64,000 nt of DNA from Peronospora farinosa (taxonomy: Eukaryota > Oomycota > Peronosporomycetes > Peronosporales > Peronosporaceae): contig CANTFK010000943.1 of assembly GCA_947646735.1 (NCBI GenBank), positions 1 to 64,000 of the forward strand, in the 5' to 3' direction. Below are positions 42,802 to 52,994 of this stretch, in pieces. The position numbers were made by a program, and so were the translations under genes. Within the stretch, counting starts at the first letter, position 1, and each line of letters starts with the position of its first letter. The notes under the pieces are model-generated. The model did no database searches and was not told the DNA's origin. It saw only the letters and a list, made by a program, of their open reading frames with translations.

Positions 42802-43579
42802 GCGATAAAGGGAATTTCCTTAATTTCTTTTTTTTTTTATTTTTTTTTTTTAATAGGTCTCCGAGAGGTTACACCCTCTCTCTCGTGAGACCGACTACTA
42901 CACTTGCTTGTTGCCTTTCTTCGCCCTCCGACCCTTCACCAACGCATCTTGGGATGCGCTTCTGGTGGCCGGATTGGCAGCCTCGAGAGCGCTCGCTGTC
43001 TTCCGACAGCGAGTGCTCTACGGCCAGCCACTCTAGTCTCGCCAGCGATGCGTCTTTTTATAGCGCGGATGCTGACGCAGAGATTAGAGCGGCTGACGAC
43101 TCTTTGGGGTGGGACGGTCCACTAGGGGTCGGGTTACCCATTGTGGTATCCGCTTGCCCCCGTTTTGGACTCGGACGAGTCCCAAAATGAGTCTTTTGGC
43201 GCCCCTCGCGGGGCGCCATATCTCGGCGCCGACGGCGCCTCAGACGGTGCAACTTCGGGCACGGGTATATCACCTGCGGCGCCCATTGCACAGGCAACGA
43301 CAACACGTGGCGACCACCTCGGGCGACCAGGCGCCAACCCGGTCTTCGAGCGCGACCTCGCGTCGTTTCGAAGATCGGGCAGCGGACGGACGTCCGCTCG
43401 GCCAGCCAATCAGCCACGCCCGGTCCTCTTATACTCGGTTTGAGTATAGGAGGAGGGCCACGTGGCGAGAATTCTCTCCCCTTCGCCTCCACTGCCAACG
43501 GCCACGATGGCCTCGCGCCCCCTATGCTTGGTCTGAAGAATAGGGCCCTTGGGCCCGGGGGCCCGGGGCACCGCGAATG

Positions 43580-43830
43580 TTGAGTTGGCACCCGGCAGGG
43601 CGGCAGGCATGCTGCCCGACCCGGTCGTGCCCGGGGTAGCGCTGGCTAGCGCTCCCCAGCCCCCAACAAGCCACCAAGCGCGCCGTTTGGCTGTCCAAGA
43701 CCCCACTTCGGCCTCACCCGGCCCTCAAGCGCGCCGTTTGGCTGCTGAAGACCTGGCGATTGTTGTTTCGGCACCCGGTAGGGCGGCAGGCATGCTGCCC
43801 GACCCGGTCGTGCCCGGGGAAGCGCTCGCA
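43580..43830 (+). repeat. Direct repeat in the Utopia 5' leader
   Basis: Two ~60-bp units about 190 bp apart translate in one frame as APGRAAGMLPDPVVPG. Between them another pair encodes QARRLA (gcgcgccgtttggctg). The frame is open 43549-43893 but differs from the main ORF frame; it may be a leader ORF or an untranslated GC-rich part. Confidence 0.5.
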
Positions 43831-43988
43831 GCCGCCACGGCTCGCGCTCTGGGTGTTGCCCATGGCCCCAGCGACCTCGAGGGCGTCCTCTAGCGACGAC
43901 GAGGACGCCTTGCGACGACCCCGTCGACGCTGCCAGCCCCTCGGAAGTCCTGGCGAGTGTGTTGCCTTCACCCGAAAGGGCAGGTGGC

Positions 43989-46579
43989 ATGCTCAGCGAG
44001 CGCGACGAGGGCGCGTCAGCACAGGAGCTCAGCCTTCCAACCCATGCTCGGCCTACTGCTAGCCAGCAAGCCCCTGTGCTGACGGTGTACGCGCACAACG
44101 CCGCTGCATTCACTTGCGCGGTGTGTGCGCACACCTGTCGCGACCTCGCCGCGCTCGCAGCTCATCGTCGCACAGCGCACCGTGACACCTGCTTCGTGGA
44201 CCATTTCCACAGCGGGTGCACGTGCGGCATTGGTTTCAGGTCGCGTGCGGCAGCGACGAAGCATGCCATGACCTGCACGCAGAGCGTCTTCGGCACGGTA
44301 GCCGCTGCACGCGACCCCAACACGGTGGTATCACCTCGTGCGCTACCGTCTTTGCCGTGTTCTGACTCGCGCATCGAGGAGGACCCTGCACCTACCGGGC
44401 CCCTCTGCGCGGTGGTGCCTGCAGTCGCAGCAGACGCATCAAGCGCCACTGCGGCTACAGGTGCTGCCCCCCTACAGAGCGTCGTGCCAGCCACGATGGC
44501 TCCAGGGCACCTGCATGCCCCCCCCGTGCGGTGCCCCCCTGAAGTTCGTGTCGGTGGCAAGCGACGCCGCCTCAACGAGCAAGATGATCCACGGACCGCC
44601 GTGGATCTCGACGTGCTCATGGAAGGAATCGACGTGGAACTCTTGGACGAGTTCCCTCACGACGTGCAGATGGACGACGCGGCTGCCCGCCTGACGCGCT
44701 GGGGACCCAGCCGTCGCGAGCTGGGCGCCACTGACTCTGCACAGTCGGTGACGGGTGAAGCGACGGTTCCTGCTCCGGCAGTGCGAAGACCACTGACACC
44801 TGTCGTGCCTGGCACTCGTGCCACGCGGTGGGGGCCATGTCACCGCGCGATCGGAGTGGCAGCCGTTGCTCACCTTATCACCGGAGAAGATACTACGCCT
44901 GCTCCGCCGTGCCCCCGTCGTGTTCAGCCGATGGGAGATCAAGTCATCGCCTCTGCGCCTACCCTACCGAGCCCAGCACCACCCACGTCAACAATTACCT
45001 CGGCCACTCTGCCTGCAGTGGAGGTGGAACACCCAGAGCCTCCTGCAGTGGAGCCCTGGACGCTGCGCTTCGATGGTGCCTGCCGCCGGAACCCCGGGCC
45101 TGGTGGCGCCGGCGCGGCGTTGTTCGATCCAAGTGGTGCTGTGGTGTGGACGTGCTCCCACTTTCTCCCCTGCAGGAACGAAACCAACAACACTGCTGAG
45201 TACACGGCATTGTTGGTGGGGGTTCGTGGGGCACTGCACCACGGTGTTACGCGGCTGGTGATCGAGGGAGATAGCCACCTGGTACTTTCCCAGGTGCGCG
45301 GTAGCTTTGGATGCGTGAATCGGAAGCTCCGACGGCTACGCAACCGCGTACGCTCGGAGCTGAGGACGCTGAATTGGTATCGACTGAAGCACATCGACCG
45401 CAACGCCAATAGTCATGCTGACCGCCTCGCTAACCGCGCCCTCGACCGCAAGCGCACCAGCACAGAGTGTGGACAACATGCTGCACCTACAAATGCATGC
45501 TACGTCCCCAGCGCGCATACGGCGCCCGCCTCGCCTCCCACCCCTCCACACACGGTCTCGGCTGATACAACGATGTCGGCCAATGAGGATATCGTGGATG
45601 AGGCGATGGCTGATATCGAGGCTGAGATTGCAGCGCGCGACGGCGGCGAGGCCTTCCCGACGTTGCCTATCGGGCCAGGCTCCGCTCCTGCGAGGCAACC
45701 TCGGCTTCGACTGCGCCAGCTGGCCGACGATGAACACGACGCAGCGGCAGCTGCTCTGCAGACGTTTGCAGAGAGCATGGCCAGCAGGATTGCCGACGCT
45801 GACAGCTGGGCAACTGGGGAAGGCTATATCGGTGCCATCCCGGACCGGATCCGAGAGTTGCTCCTGCCCTACGCTGCTGTTCCGGCTGCTTCCGCTGGCC
45901 CTCGACCTCCTTCCCCAGACCGCCGGCGCCGTCGACCGCCCCGTGTGACGCGCAACCAACGCGAGCACCGCCTGGACGAGGCACTGGACAACCTAGCGGC
46001 CATTCAGCGTTCAACACCAGGGGATCGGCGGGCAATGCGGAAGGCGCGACGACGTGCTGGACGGGTTCGTGCTGCGGTGGTCAAGCAGCAGCTACGTCAA
46101 GCGTTCGCTCAGGATGAGGCCAAGTGCGTGGAGAAGATCCTGCAGAGTGCGTCAGCGGAGTCAGCGGTGGAGGAGCACCCCGACTCGTGCCCAATCGGGC
46201 GCGAGGAACTCCACCGTTACTTCACCGGCACCAGCACGGCTCCTGCGACGTTCGACTACACGTCGGCGTCTGGCCAAGAGTTCCGTGCAGCGCTGGACAG
46301 CTTCCAGCCTGCCGATGTGGCCCCTGATGCGTTCACAGGTGAGCTGCAGTTTGATGAGGTGGAAGATCAGCTTTCGCGAGCGACCAAGACATCAAGCCCG
46401 GGACACGACGGCATCGGCTACGATGTCTACCGCCGCTTCGCTGAGCAGCTGGTCCCGCTCCTCCACGCCGCGTTCCAGTTTTGTTGGTTGCATCGGCGTG
46501 TGCCCGCTCTCTGGAAAGTTGGATTTGTGCGCCTCATCCACAAGAAGGGCGACCCAATGCAGTCGACAAACTGGCGGCC
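43989..46579 (+). pseudogene. Utopia polyprotein, copy 2: zinc fingers and RNase H, truncated in RT
   Basis: The first in-frame ATG is at 43989 (MLSERDEG); the frame is open from at least 43959. The N-terminal fingers are C-x2-C-x12-H-x4-H (CAVCAHTCRDLAALAAHRRTAH) and C-x-C-x12-H-x3-C (CTCGIGFRSRAAATKHAMTC), as in R2-like RLE elements, where they bind the target. RNase H follows with the same four acidic residues as copy 1. The RT begins (STNWRPV) and then runs into LTR X, with a stop at 46605-46607. No RT catalytic motif, finger or endonuclease remains. Confidence 0.85.
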
Positions 46580-46824
46580 TGTGGCCACCTACCGGCCCAC
46601 CGAGTGAAGCATATACACTCGAGGCCCCCAGGTCTACCTCGTTCAAGGCAGACATCTACATCCTCACCAAGTCTTCCAAAGAGTGCAACCCGCCAGCCGA
46701 CGGGTACACAAGGTGAGAGAAGGTCCATACACGGCATCGAGATACCCCCTCCGGCAGTCGGCAGTCCGGCACAGTGAGTGTATTGGGGTCTCATCATACA
46801 ATTTCTAAAACCCACTACACCACA
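46580..46824 (+). repeat. LTR X, right copy
   Basis: 245 bp, TGTGGCCACC to CACTACACCACA, so it has the TG...CA ends of an LTR. It sits between truncated Utopia copy 2 and a gag relic. The same-orientation copy at 37525 frames the Utopia-U2-Utopia block on its other side. Confidence 0.65.
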
Positions 46825-47200
46825 GACGCATCGCACGGTAGTGCTCGATCGCTAGCTCTGCCACCGAGCTTGGAGATGACTATTCTAACTCGTTGCTACT
46901 CTGATTTGAGCATAGCAGCGGTCATCGCATCCAGAGGAGGAGATTTCCGCACGATAATGCGCCTCTGCACATCCTTAAAAAATTGGAAATCTCTAATGTT
47001 GAGCGGATCCTTCTCCCGCCAAATGCAACATAAAAGACTTAGTCTATGGATGCTGAAATTATTGCATCTTCTAAACGTCGCTATCGCCAACATCTATAGG
47101 ACGCGCTCGATCGGGACGGACAAGGCGCTACCGATATTTACAAAGTTGGTCAGCTTACGGCAATGCGCTGGAGCAAAGCTGCATGGGAAGAGCTTCCAGG
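46825..47200 (-). pseudogene. Gag relic related to element C
   Basis: On the minus strand 46825-46960 reads (with a stop) [29 protein letters not shown], similar to [28 protein letters not shown] in C. The stretch up to 47200 cannot be read with confidence. Confidence 0.5.
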
Positions 47201-48446
47201 GTTGACATTCGTAGCCGAGCTGCACAGCTCTTTATCCAGAGGAAGACTTTCAGGTTGCCCATGTCAGTCGCAAACCTTCTACATCCAATCGAGGAAGCGC
47301 ATGAGGTGGACGTTGAGCTGACAGACAACGAGCTGATAAATTGGTGTTAGGCAACGCAAACAAACAGATTTCGAGGTTTCCGACGATGACGAATAGTCAA
47401 GACAGTTTGCCAATTCCAGTGCAGCTGGATGCTGTGAACGTTGTGGAATAAAATGTTCAACGTCGATAACAAAGATCACAGAGCAGCGCTGAGACTCTGG
47501 GTGATCTCTTACGCATAATCGCGCACAAAATTGCGCCAAATAGCTCTAGATGGTTTGTAACATGGCATCTAGTTACACGTAAACATTAAGTAATATATTT
47601 AATGTAAGGTCTAAAGTATTAATGATTACTTTTGACCTGTCTCTTGGGTGTGATACACAAATTTGATCCACCCTCGTGAATGTGATATCCATTGATGGAT
47701 TCACATGGGAAGGGATGACGCTAGTTGAAGCTAGGCATCACGACGTCTCAGAAGGACGTCAGTTGCGATCTTAAATCTAGATTTAAGCTCATGCGTCAGG
47801 ATACGCTTCTAAAGAGTCGCGTATCCGATCTATATATATATATACCATATATAGCCAATCAGTAGTTAAGTATATATTTAGTTATAATTAATTAAATATA
47901 GCTCAGTCTTGAATTTACTTAAACAGACACACCACGCACGAGAAGTTGAAAGACTTCTGCGTGACGTCGGTGCTTTAGTGTTAAGAAGTTCGTTGCACTC
48001 TCGCTTAAGCGAGAGGCAACTGGTGGTACGACTGCTTAAGCAGTCGACCAACCTCCCAACCACCCTCGCACGCGAAGGTAAGACGGTCTAACCGCTTCCT
48101 CGCTTGTGCTGAAGGTGTGTGCTCGTAGTACGAGGCAACTTCGTAAAAGTGCTCGTCTACATGGTTAATTTACGAGAAACATATAGAGTTTGCTAAATGA
48201 TACTTTACTAGAATTTATCGTGTGTCAGATAACCAGAGGATATTGGTTATGGCCATAGGAACGGCATTGGTAGACCAGAAAGGTATTGATTATGAAAAGA
48301 TATTGTTTTGGAGGACCATTCAACGTAAAAACAAATATTTTGTTTTTCCGCTGAAATTATAAGAAATAAAAGTCAAAGTAGGTGAGTGACATTTGCTTAA
48401 ATATCAAATTCTTACACTTGAGTTGAAAAAAGAGTAACAAAAGATA
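47201..48446. other. Non-coding stretch with a possible LTR; upstream region of the LRR gene
   Basis: From 47639 (TGTCTCTTGGGTGTGATAC) to about 48090 the sequence has the look of an LTR: short inverted motifs, an AT-rich TATA-like core (47838-47850) and a CT-rich end. I found no second end or target duplication. 48095-48446 is AT-rich and probably holds the promoter of the LRR gene. Confidence 0.3.
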
Positions 48447-49433
48447 ATGTCGCTCGAATCTCCTGGTGTATTGAGCCACTTAACATCGTGGCTCACTAGC
48501 TTTGAGCTACAGTCGATGCGTGCTCTGAGTCGCAATTTATACGCTGCAGTTCCACGACACACATGGGAGCTCACTGTGCGCAATATCAGTAGTTCCGAGT
48601 CAATGAGTCACTTGTCCACGGTTTTCCCGAACGTGTGGTGTCTGCGAGTCCAAGATGCACTTCTGGACGAGATGCCGACAATAAAGTCGCTTGTACCATG
48701 GCTGAACAAATGCTGGAAGTTAAGAAAATTGATGCTAACCAGAGTGACCTACATAAGCGTATTCAATCTGCATCTTCTGGCCGAGGAGCTCACAATGGTC
48801 GCTATTCGTGAATGCTATCAGGTACAAGAACCAGCTATTGTTGCACCAAATCTCAAGACATTAGTCATCAAGCATTGCCCTATGACACAGTTTCACTCTG
48901 ATACGAGCTTGCCACAGCTCAAGACTTTGTCATTATCCTCGCGAAAGTTTACAGCGCTGCAGGCGCAACACTTGATCAAGGTGACGCTCCTTGGATCTCC
49001 TGCATTAGAAAGTCTGATCCTTGCTGGCTGCTCACAGCTTGAACAGATGCTGGTGGACTCAACCGACCTCCCATCTCTACACCAACTCGACCTCAGTAGC
49101 TGTGCGCAGCTCGTGCGAGTGCACGTGACATCTAAGATGCTCGAGCACCTCGATCTCTCGTGCAATGACAACTTGCAGTACTTGGTGGCAGATCTCGAGC
49201 ATGTGGTGGACCTCGATCTATCGTTCCTCAAGAGTCTCACATACTTGCGTATCCGATCATCTTCATTACGACGATTGAATCTTCGAGGCTGCAATCATCT
49301 GATGCCAAACACCATGAACATCCATTGCCCCAATTTACAGTTTGTAGTTGTGCAGGGCACTTCGATAGTCGTCGAGGACTTGAACAAGACGGAATGCAGT
49401 GACAAGATGTTTCTCTTACCAGATACGGCATAG
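48447..49433 (+). CDS. F-box-like leucine-rich-repeat protein
   Basis: 328 residues, no intron. Residues ~8-40 (VLSHLTSWLTSFELQSMRALSRNLY) resemble an F-box-like helix set. Residues ~130-310 contain leucine-rich repeats of the kind LHQLDLSSCAQLVRV, LEHLDLSCNDNLQYL, LDLSFLKSLTYLRI and LRRLNLRGCNHL. No signal peptide or membrane segment is seen. Such proteins can be substrate adaptors of cullin ubiquitin ligases, but the F-box is weak, so the role is an inference. It lies 127 bp before an ANK-PH-RING gene on the same strand. Confidence 0.7.
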   Translation: MSLESPGVLSHLTSWLTSFELQSMRALSRNLYAAVPRHTWELTVRNISSSESMSHLSTVFPNVWCLRVQDALLDEMPTIKSLVPWLNKCWKLRKLMLTRVTYISVFNLHLLAEELTMVAIRECYQVQEPAIVAPNLKTLVIKHCPMTQFHSDTSLPQLKTLSLSSRKFTALQAQHLIKVTLLGSPALESLILAGCSQLEQMLVDSTDLPSLHQLDLSSCAQLVRVHVTSKMLEHLDLSCNDNLQYLVADLEHVVDLDLSFLKSLTYLRIRSSSLRRLNLRGCNHLMPNTMNIHCPNLQFVVVQGTSIVVEDLNKTECSDKMFLLPDTA

Positions 49434-49560
49434 TCGTAATCATCAGTATTACCACCTAGTCATGGATGGTCACTTACAATCATTCCGACACTGATTTAAA
49501 CCCTAGTACAATTGGGAATCTCCGATATATTTCGCATTCAAATTCAAAGACAAGAGACAA

Positions 49561-51266
49561 ATGGGGAACACCACGAGCTGGTTGGCGCAATCTTTTTGCC
49601 CAGAGGAACAGACATTATGGGTTGCAGCCAAGAATGGTGATCTTGAGACATTGCGTGAAAGACTGGCACGTCTGACGCCCGAGACGCGCTTCTACGCCGA
49701 GTGGCAAGACCCCGTATACGGCTATTCACCGCTATCGAATGCCTGTCGGCAGGGTCATTTGCATTGTGTAGAGGCACTTGTTGCCTATGGTGTGAATTGC
49801 AACGTACGGGACTCGCAGGGAAACACGCCGTTGCATATCGCTACGTCCTGTGGGAAGAGTGAAGTGGTGCGACTGTTATTAGAGTCGTCGGCCGTAGATT
49901 ATTTTGCCAAGACGACGATAAAAGGACAGACAGTACTGGATATTGCACGACAAAACTACAGGACGCTAGAGGGACGAGGAGTCGAGTCGATTCAATGTGT
50001 GGAACATATTGAAAAGGTGAGATAAAATGGTTGGATCGGAGTATGTGTACGAAGATCTGATCCCGCTGCTTTTGTGTGTATGTGACGGTTATAGAAACTT
50101 TGTCTCTATTCGGGCTGGCTTTATGAACGGTCTGACAATTTCTTGTCGATTGCGTCGGGTATTTCAAGCTTGGATTCGTGGAAAAAGAGGTGAGTTACAA
50201 TTGCTTGAATTTTGATGTAATGGTTTTCGTTGTTAGTTTAATTGCTGTCTTTTGTAAAGGTATGCACTGGTGTTGCGGACTGCTGCAAGTGATGTTGTGG
50301 AGATTGATTTGTTCCCGATGAAGCCTGGTGAACGACGCCCGCCAGTCCCGAGGTTTTGATACTTTATTGACATATTGAAAGAGTTTGTATCGATACTGTC
50401 AATTGACTGGTGTTTGTGGCACTTACCACCTTGTTTTGGATAGTGTGGAGCTTTTGTACAGAACGAGTGATGGGATCCAACAGAACGATGATGTTACTTG
50501 GCTTAATCGAAAGGATTATCGACTCTCCTTAAAGGTGTCCAGGAAGCTAGGGTCCAATCGTGCCTCTGCCGTCCAATCAATGGATTTTGCTGCCACAAAT
50601 CAGGGAGAACTCGCTGCATGGAAGACGTTCCTAACAACCTTGCGGGTAAGATTATAACAAAATTTGTACTACATGGTTTGTTGTGTTGATACTGAACTAG
50701 CAAATTGGCGGCAGGTCAATGTGCCAGCGACAACCGCACGTGGAGGTAATAGCTGTCAACGCGCACAATCATCTCAGCCTGGTGCAAGCTGCGCTCAAAG
50801 TAATCAGGATGCAGTACTGCAGGAGCAACGCGATCTAGAAAGAGCTCTGCAGTTGTCACTTCAAGAAGCTCGGCAGCACTCCAGAACACATGCGGCGCCA
50901 TCTGCCCCACCTCCTTCGAATACAATGCTGGAAACGCTGGGCTACTCTGAAACGGTTGTGGGTCCTGATGGTGTGGAGATTGTGCAACTTCTCCGAGACG
51001 ATGATTCAGCAGTTGCTCATGATGCATCATCTCGACCTCCTGCTTCGACTATACAAGCGAAGACGGGCATCACCGGACTGACCGCGGAAGCTCAACGCTC
51101 GAATGAGTGCGTCATCTGCTTTGATGGACCTCAGGAGGCGGTCTGCGTTCCGTGCGGCCACAATGCTGTTTGCATGGATTGCGCGCAGGAGCTTCTTGAT
51201 ACCACTGGGCTTTGCCCTGTATGCCGACAGCAAGTGAGAGAAGCGATTCGCCTGTATCGTGTGTGA
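49561..51266 (+). CDS. ANK-PH-UIM-RING protein 1 (putative E3 ubiquitin ligase), 5 exons
   Basis: Deduced exons: 49561-50016, 50095-50189, 50260-50352, 50384-50645, 50715-51266; total 485 residues. N-terminal ankyrin repeats (~20-150; GYSPLSNACRQGHLHCVEAL, GNTPLHIATSCGKSEVVRLL), then a PH domain (~153-300) starting CLYSGWLYERSDNFLSIASG, a ubiquitin-interacting-like motif (RDLERALQLSLQEAR) and a C-terminal C3HC4 RING (CVICFDGPQEAVCVPCGHNAVC...CPVCR). The PH frame is confirmed by its paralogue at 51363-52876. The intron 50353-50383 would be only 31 nt, so that join is doubtful. Likely a membrane-lipid-associated E3 ligase; no substrate is evident. The start MGNTTSW could be N-myristoylated (MG start). 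Confidence 0.8.
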
Positions 51267-51362
51267 AGTTGAAGCGCTGCTGCAAAGATTTGAGGTAACA
51301 CATAAGTAATATTTTTCACAATTCGCTGCTAGTGTTACTTGCTTCGTTACAATTCGTTCAGA

Positions 51363-52876
51363 TCAAACACGATACAACTTGATAAACTCGCGGATGTGGG
51401 CTCGGCATACTGGGCATTCAGCGGCGGAAGTTTGTATTTCTTCCGCACACTTCATACACACAGCATTGTGGCCACAAGGCACACATACAGCAGACTGGGG
51501 ACCGTTAAAGCATATTACGCACTCGCCAGTGGACGAATACACTGATGTTTCTTCGCCGTGAACCACAGGCAAGGTTTGTTCGGAGGCAAATGACGGTTCT
51601 AACTCAGCACAACATTCTTTCGTTTCCGCTGCATTTCCAATTAATTCGCATTCCTCCCGATCATCCCAATCAGGGGCTGAAACCTCCAAATCAGGGGCTG
51701 AAACTGGCAGGAATGGTCGTGAAAGCGCTGCGTTGGTTAAGTCAAGTGTGTGAGGTGTGGTTCGTAAAGAATGCCGAATAGCTCTGCAATTGTCTTCTTC
51801 CGGAGGAAGAGTGATCAAAGATGCAGCAGGCACCATGGGCCGAGCATTCCAACCGATTCTGTTATCGTGTCTACTAACAGTCGGGTGGCATCGACCAACC
51901 AGTCGCTGCTGTTGATAGATAAAGAAGACCTTCCACGCATCAAAACTCGCCTGATCAATTGCAGCAAAATGCACTAGATTCTGAATTGCCGAGCTTGCTC
52001 GGTAATGACACTTACTCAATTGATCGCCCCGTAAAAGAAAAGTAAAATCCTTTGGACTGAACCATCTCGGATCGCTAATGGTCTCCATTCCAGCTGCAAC
52101 GTTGTATAACATCACAGATGTTGGACACACTGGACGCATCCCACTACCGGCTTTCATACGAAAGAATGCTAGCTCAAGAACGGCTGGATCTCCACGCTCC
52201 AATACCATGCAAAAGCGCCTCGTCCATGAATTAAGTGACGAAATACCCGACACCAAAGACAGCACATTGTCCGTCTTTTTGTACAGCCAGCCACTGTACA
52301 AACAGGTTTTCTGCATCAAGCCACAACAATAAAGATAAACAAATTATATAGTCAGCATAGCAAAGCACAGCTTCAACAAAACAAGACTGCAAACAAGGAT
52401 AAACTCCAAACTCGAACCTCTTCCAAGACATGAATGCATCTCGCATATAGCCGAGCTTCCATGTTTTCCTCTTCTTCTAAAAACCTGCTTCTCGCCAAGT
52501 CTAATGGTGTTTTCATACACAGATTAATCTCAAATGGGTTCACCGCTGGCACCTGCAGTAGAAACTTGACCATCTCCAATTGAGCACGTTTGCAGGCAAG
52601 ATGCAATGGCGTGTTCATTTTCAAATCTTTTGCATTGCAATTGGCTCCTGCTTCGATTAAAAGTCGAGCACAATTGCAATGACCTTTAGCTGCCGCTTCC
52701 AAAAGTGGTGTTCGACCTGTGTACGGCTCCTGCCATTCGAGATATTTGCGTGTTTCGGGTGTCATACGTAATGCTGCCAATTGAATCATATTCGTATCAT
52801 TGTAACGTGCTGCGAACCAGAATACTTGGTCTTCCGGGTAGAAGTATTGTGCCAACCAACTCATTACGTTCCCCAT
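51363..52876 (-). CDS. ANK-PH-RING protein 2, paralogue, 2 exons
   Basis: Exons 52876-52418 and 52310-51363 (107-nt intron at the same place as intron 1 of the neighbour), 468 residues. It starts MGNVMSWLAQYFYPEDQ like its partner. It has ankyrin repeats (GRTPLLEAAAKGHCNCARLLI, MNTPLHLACKRAQLEMVKFLL), a PH domain (CLYSGWLYKKTDNVLSLVSG...WKVFFIYQQQR), a weaker UIM-like part (EEDNCRAIRHSLRT) and a RING (CVICFNGPQSAVCVPCGHNAVC...CPVC) ending FIKLYRV. It lies tail to tail with gene 1, 96 bp between stops. It has one intron where gene 1 has four. Confidence 0.85.
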
Positions 52877-52994
52877 GCTTATCTGCTATATCAATAGCTA
52901 ATTACTGACTATTCACTGAGACAAAAAACGCAATACCGGAATGATGGTTTACTCATATGTTTTGTATAGGGCTCGTCTTTGTATCCATGCAGAA

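Larger units (their letters stand above)
42802..46579 (+). mobile_element. Utopia-type non-LTR retrotransposon, copy 2 (3'-truncated)
   Basis: Starts inside U2 with GCGATAAAGGG, poly-T runs (42830-42852) and a GC-rich leader of about 1.1 kb with an internal repeat (43580-43640 and 43770-43830). It is cut at 46579, early in RT, by LTR X. It carries the 5' half that copy 1 lacks. With copy 1 it shows a full element of about 6.2 kb plus leader. Confidence 0.87.

Noticed and set aside
37525..46824. LTR X copies as the two LTRs of one retrotransposon containing the Utopia-U2 block
   Set aside because: The block has no gag-pol of an LTR element, and the LTRs join Utopia at two different places without matching target duplications.
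47639..48090. Candidate copia-type solo LTR
   Set aside because: Only the TGT start and general composition fit; I found no clear CA end or target duplication, so it is kept only as a note on that region.
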